Shown here one piece after another: positions 62,549 to 64,000 of a stretch of 64,000 bases of DNA. The stretch's first letter is position 1; each line of letters begins with the position of its first letter. Under the pieces are notes generated by a model. That model was not told where the DNA came from and did not search any database. It was given only the letters and a program-made list of their open reading frames with translations. This DNA comes from Diphasiastrum complanatum (taxonomy: Eukaryota; Streptophyta; Lycopodiopsida; Lycopodiales; Lycopodiaceae): NCBI GenBank assembly GCA_029204225.1, contig CM055100.1:65691812-65755811 (forward strand), given 5' to 3'. Made by a program: the position numbers and the translations under genes.

Positions 62549-63311
62549 TTTGTGCTTTGTAGAGGTGAGGGTGCATACATCATAACTTGAGAGAAATTGC
62601 TTGCAGGAACTCAAATATGGGAGAGGAATACAATCTCGATTTCAATCAGAACAATTTTGGATCATAGATTGATCAAAACAAAATTGATTTGCATTAAATG
62701 AGACCTATATGGACCTGTAATTCTGCACGTGTGAGATCATCCTATTTCAAATAGGTGGTATATCTCAAGTATTGATCCATTTGTTGTGTTTGATAGCTTG
62801 TTAGAGAGGTATTAAAGAGTTGATTGTGTTGCTCAACTTTCTAAATCAATTTGATTTGTCTTTAGAAGATTTTTAGGCAATCAGAGAGATAGGAAGAGTA
62901 CTCATCTTGAGTGATATGCAAAGTGAGCACACATCAGTTCTTTTCATCAATATTTTCAATCTTCATTATCAATCAAGTAGAATTGGATTAAGTCAAGTTT
63001 TGTGAGGTCATAGACATTTCATTTCATTGGAAAGTGTTGTGTTTGAGCTGAATGTGAGTTCCTAGAGAGTTTTTCAGTTCTTTGAAACTCGTGGGAGAGA
63101 TAGACTTCATACTTGCATGTGCTTCATCATCTGATAGAGGCTAGATCCAAATTCAAGATAGATTGATTTTTCTATTGTGAGCTAGATCTCACATATTGTT
63201 GCTAGATTTCATAGGTTGGATCAACACTATAAGTGTTAGATCCTAGGTTGAGATAGCAAGCAACATATTCAATTCCATCTTTTGTCATTACTAGAATTTC
63301 TCAAAGAAAAC

Positions 63312-64000
63312 ATGTCCTCTACTGGTTCACATTTTTTTGGAGCATGCAGAGAGATTAACATCTTCCAATTATGCTATGTGGAAGATAAGAATGGAATATT
63401 TATTGATTCTACAAGATGTAATGGACATTGCGAGTGGAGCTGAAGAAGAACCTACAGCTCCTAATGAAGCTACAACATTCAAGAAGAGAACTAGAATTGC
63501 TCTTCATTTCATAAAAATGAATGTAACCAATGAAGTGCTAAGGGAAATCAGTACTTGCACTATTGCCAAGGAATCTTGGGACGCTCTTAAAACAATCTAT
63601 GAAATTAAGAATACATCAAGATTGCTAACACTTAGAAACCAAATATTTCTAAGTTATCAGAGAGTAGTTGAGAGTGCTTCAACTTATGTTATGAGAGTTA
63701 AAGATCTTCATTAAGAGTTAGCTGGTATTGGAGATGCTCTAAAGAACACTGAGTTGGAGACTCTTCAAGGAGTTCTCATTGCTGAAGAAAGCAGGCAAGA
63801 GAACAAGATGCTGAGGATCAATAGACTTTCATTGAAGGATGATGGAGATGACAAAGTACTCTTCACCAAAGACAAGTCAAGAGGCAAGGGAAAAGGACAA
63901 CCACACTTCAAGAAGGACAAGGACAAAACCAAAGAAGGTGGTGAGGATCAATCCTCACAAGCTACAACATCCAGTGACAAGAAGAAGCTGTCAAAGATCA
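63312..64000 (+). pseudogene. Copia gag, interrupted and cut by the window end
   Basis: A start at 63312 gives MSSTGSHFF; the gag frame proper (ERLTSSNYAMWKIRMEYLL, MNVTNEVLREI, ESWDALKTIYE, LLTLRNQIF) begins one base out of phase after a run of seven T at about 63330. A six-T run would keep one frame, so a one-base indel is likely. A TAA at 63712-63714 interrupts it, and the same frame stays open afterwards with a Lys-rich linker (KSRGKGKGQ) to the window edge. The zinc knuckle and pol are outside. It is related to the gag at 32.4 kb. Confidence 0.75.

Overview
This window is nuclear DNA from a land plant, AT-rich and gene-poor. The evidence is Ty1/copia retrotransposons primed by initiator tRNA-Met, a plant GDSL lipase gene with typical small introns, a histone H2A gene with its intron at the usual plant position, MULE and hAT remnants, and long (TC)n/(GA)n microsatellites. 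I cannot name the species. The LINE reverse transcriptase does not look like the commonest flowering-plant L1 type, so a fern or another non-flowering lineage is possible, but this is inference.

Layout: 1-240 minisatellite; 240-7.7 kb no recognisable gene; 7.76-12.82 kb a structurally complete two-ORF LINE; 13.76-14.40 kb a complete non-autonomous hAT-type element with a perfect 8-bp target-site duplication; 16.95-19.54 kb a 3'-truncated copia element (minus strand); 20.0-22.2 kb two hAT transposase fragments; 24.9-28.0 kb a decayed MULE (minus) with a ULP1-type cysteine peptidase; 28.7-32.4 kb a copia deletion derivative (minus) with a 675-codon open frame; 33.6-34.2 kb a gypsy-like LTR; 35.4-42.7 kb an unusual cluster; 42.9-44.6 kb a copia fragment (minus); 45.8-46.9 kb a divergent histone H2A gene; 48.4-51.6 kb a second member of that copia family (plus); 51.9-52.2 kb a second copy of the gypsy-like LTR; 54.4-56.55 kb a five-exon GDSL lipase gene (minus), the clearest host gene; 57-62 kb mostly non-coding with microsatellites; 62.2 kb to the end the 5' part of another copia element.

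The most interesting part is 37.0-41.3 kb. A histone H3-fold ORF with centromeric-H3-like residues (38470-38922, minus) lies directly upstream, on the same strand, of a multi-exon ULP1-type peptidase gene. A GT-AG intron of 136 bp would join the two in frame. The unit lies behind what looks like a bidirectional promoter: two outward TATA boxes, ten perfect CACGTG motifs between them, and leaders on both sides built from repeated CACGCGAG/CTCGCGTG palindromes. The other ULP1-type locus (24.9-26.3 kb) has a zinc ribbon with DLN motifs at the matching N-terminal position. This suggests N-terminal module exchange in a transposon-borne ULP family. The divergent H2A gene lies 7 kb away. Several of these frames carry stops, so current activity is uncertain.
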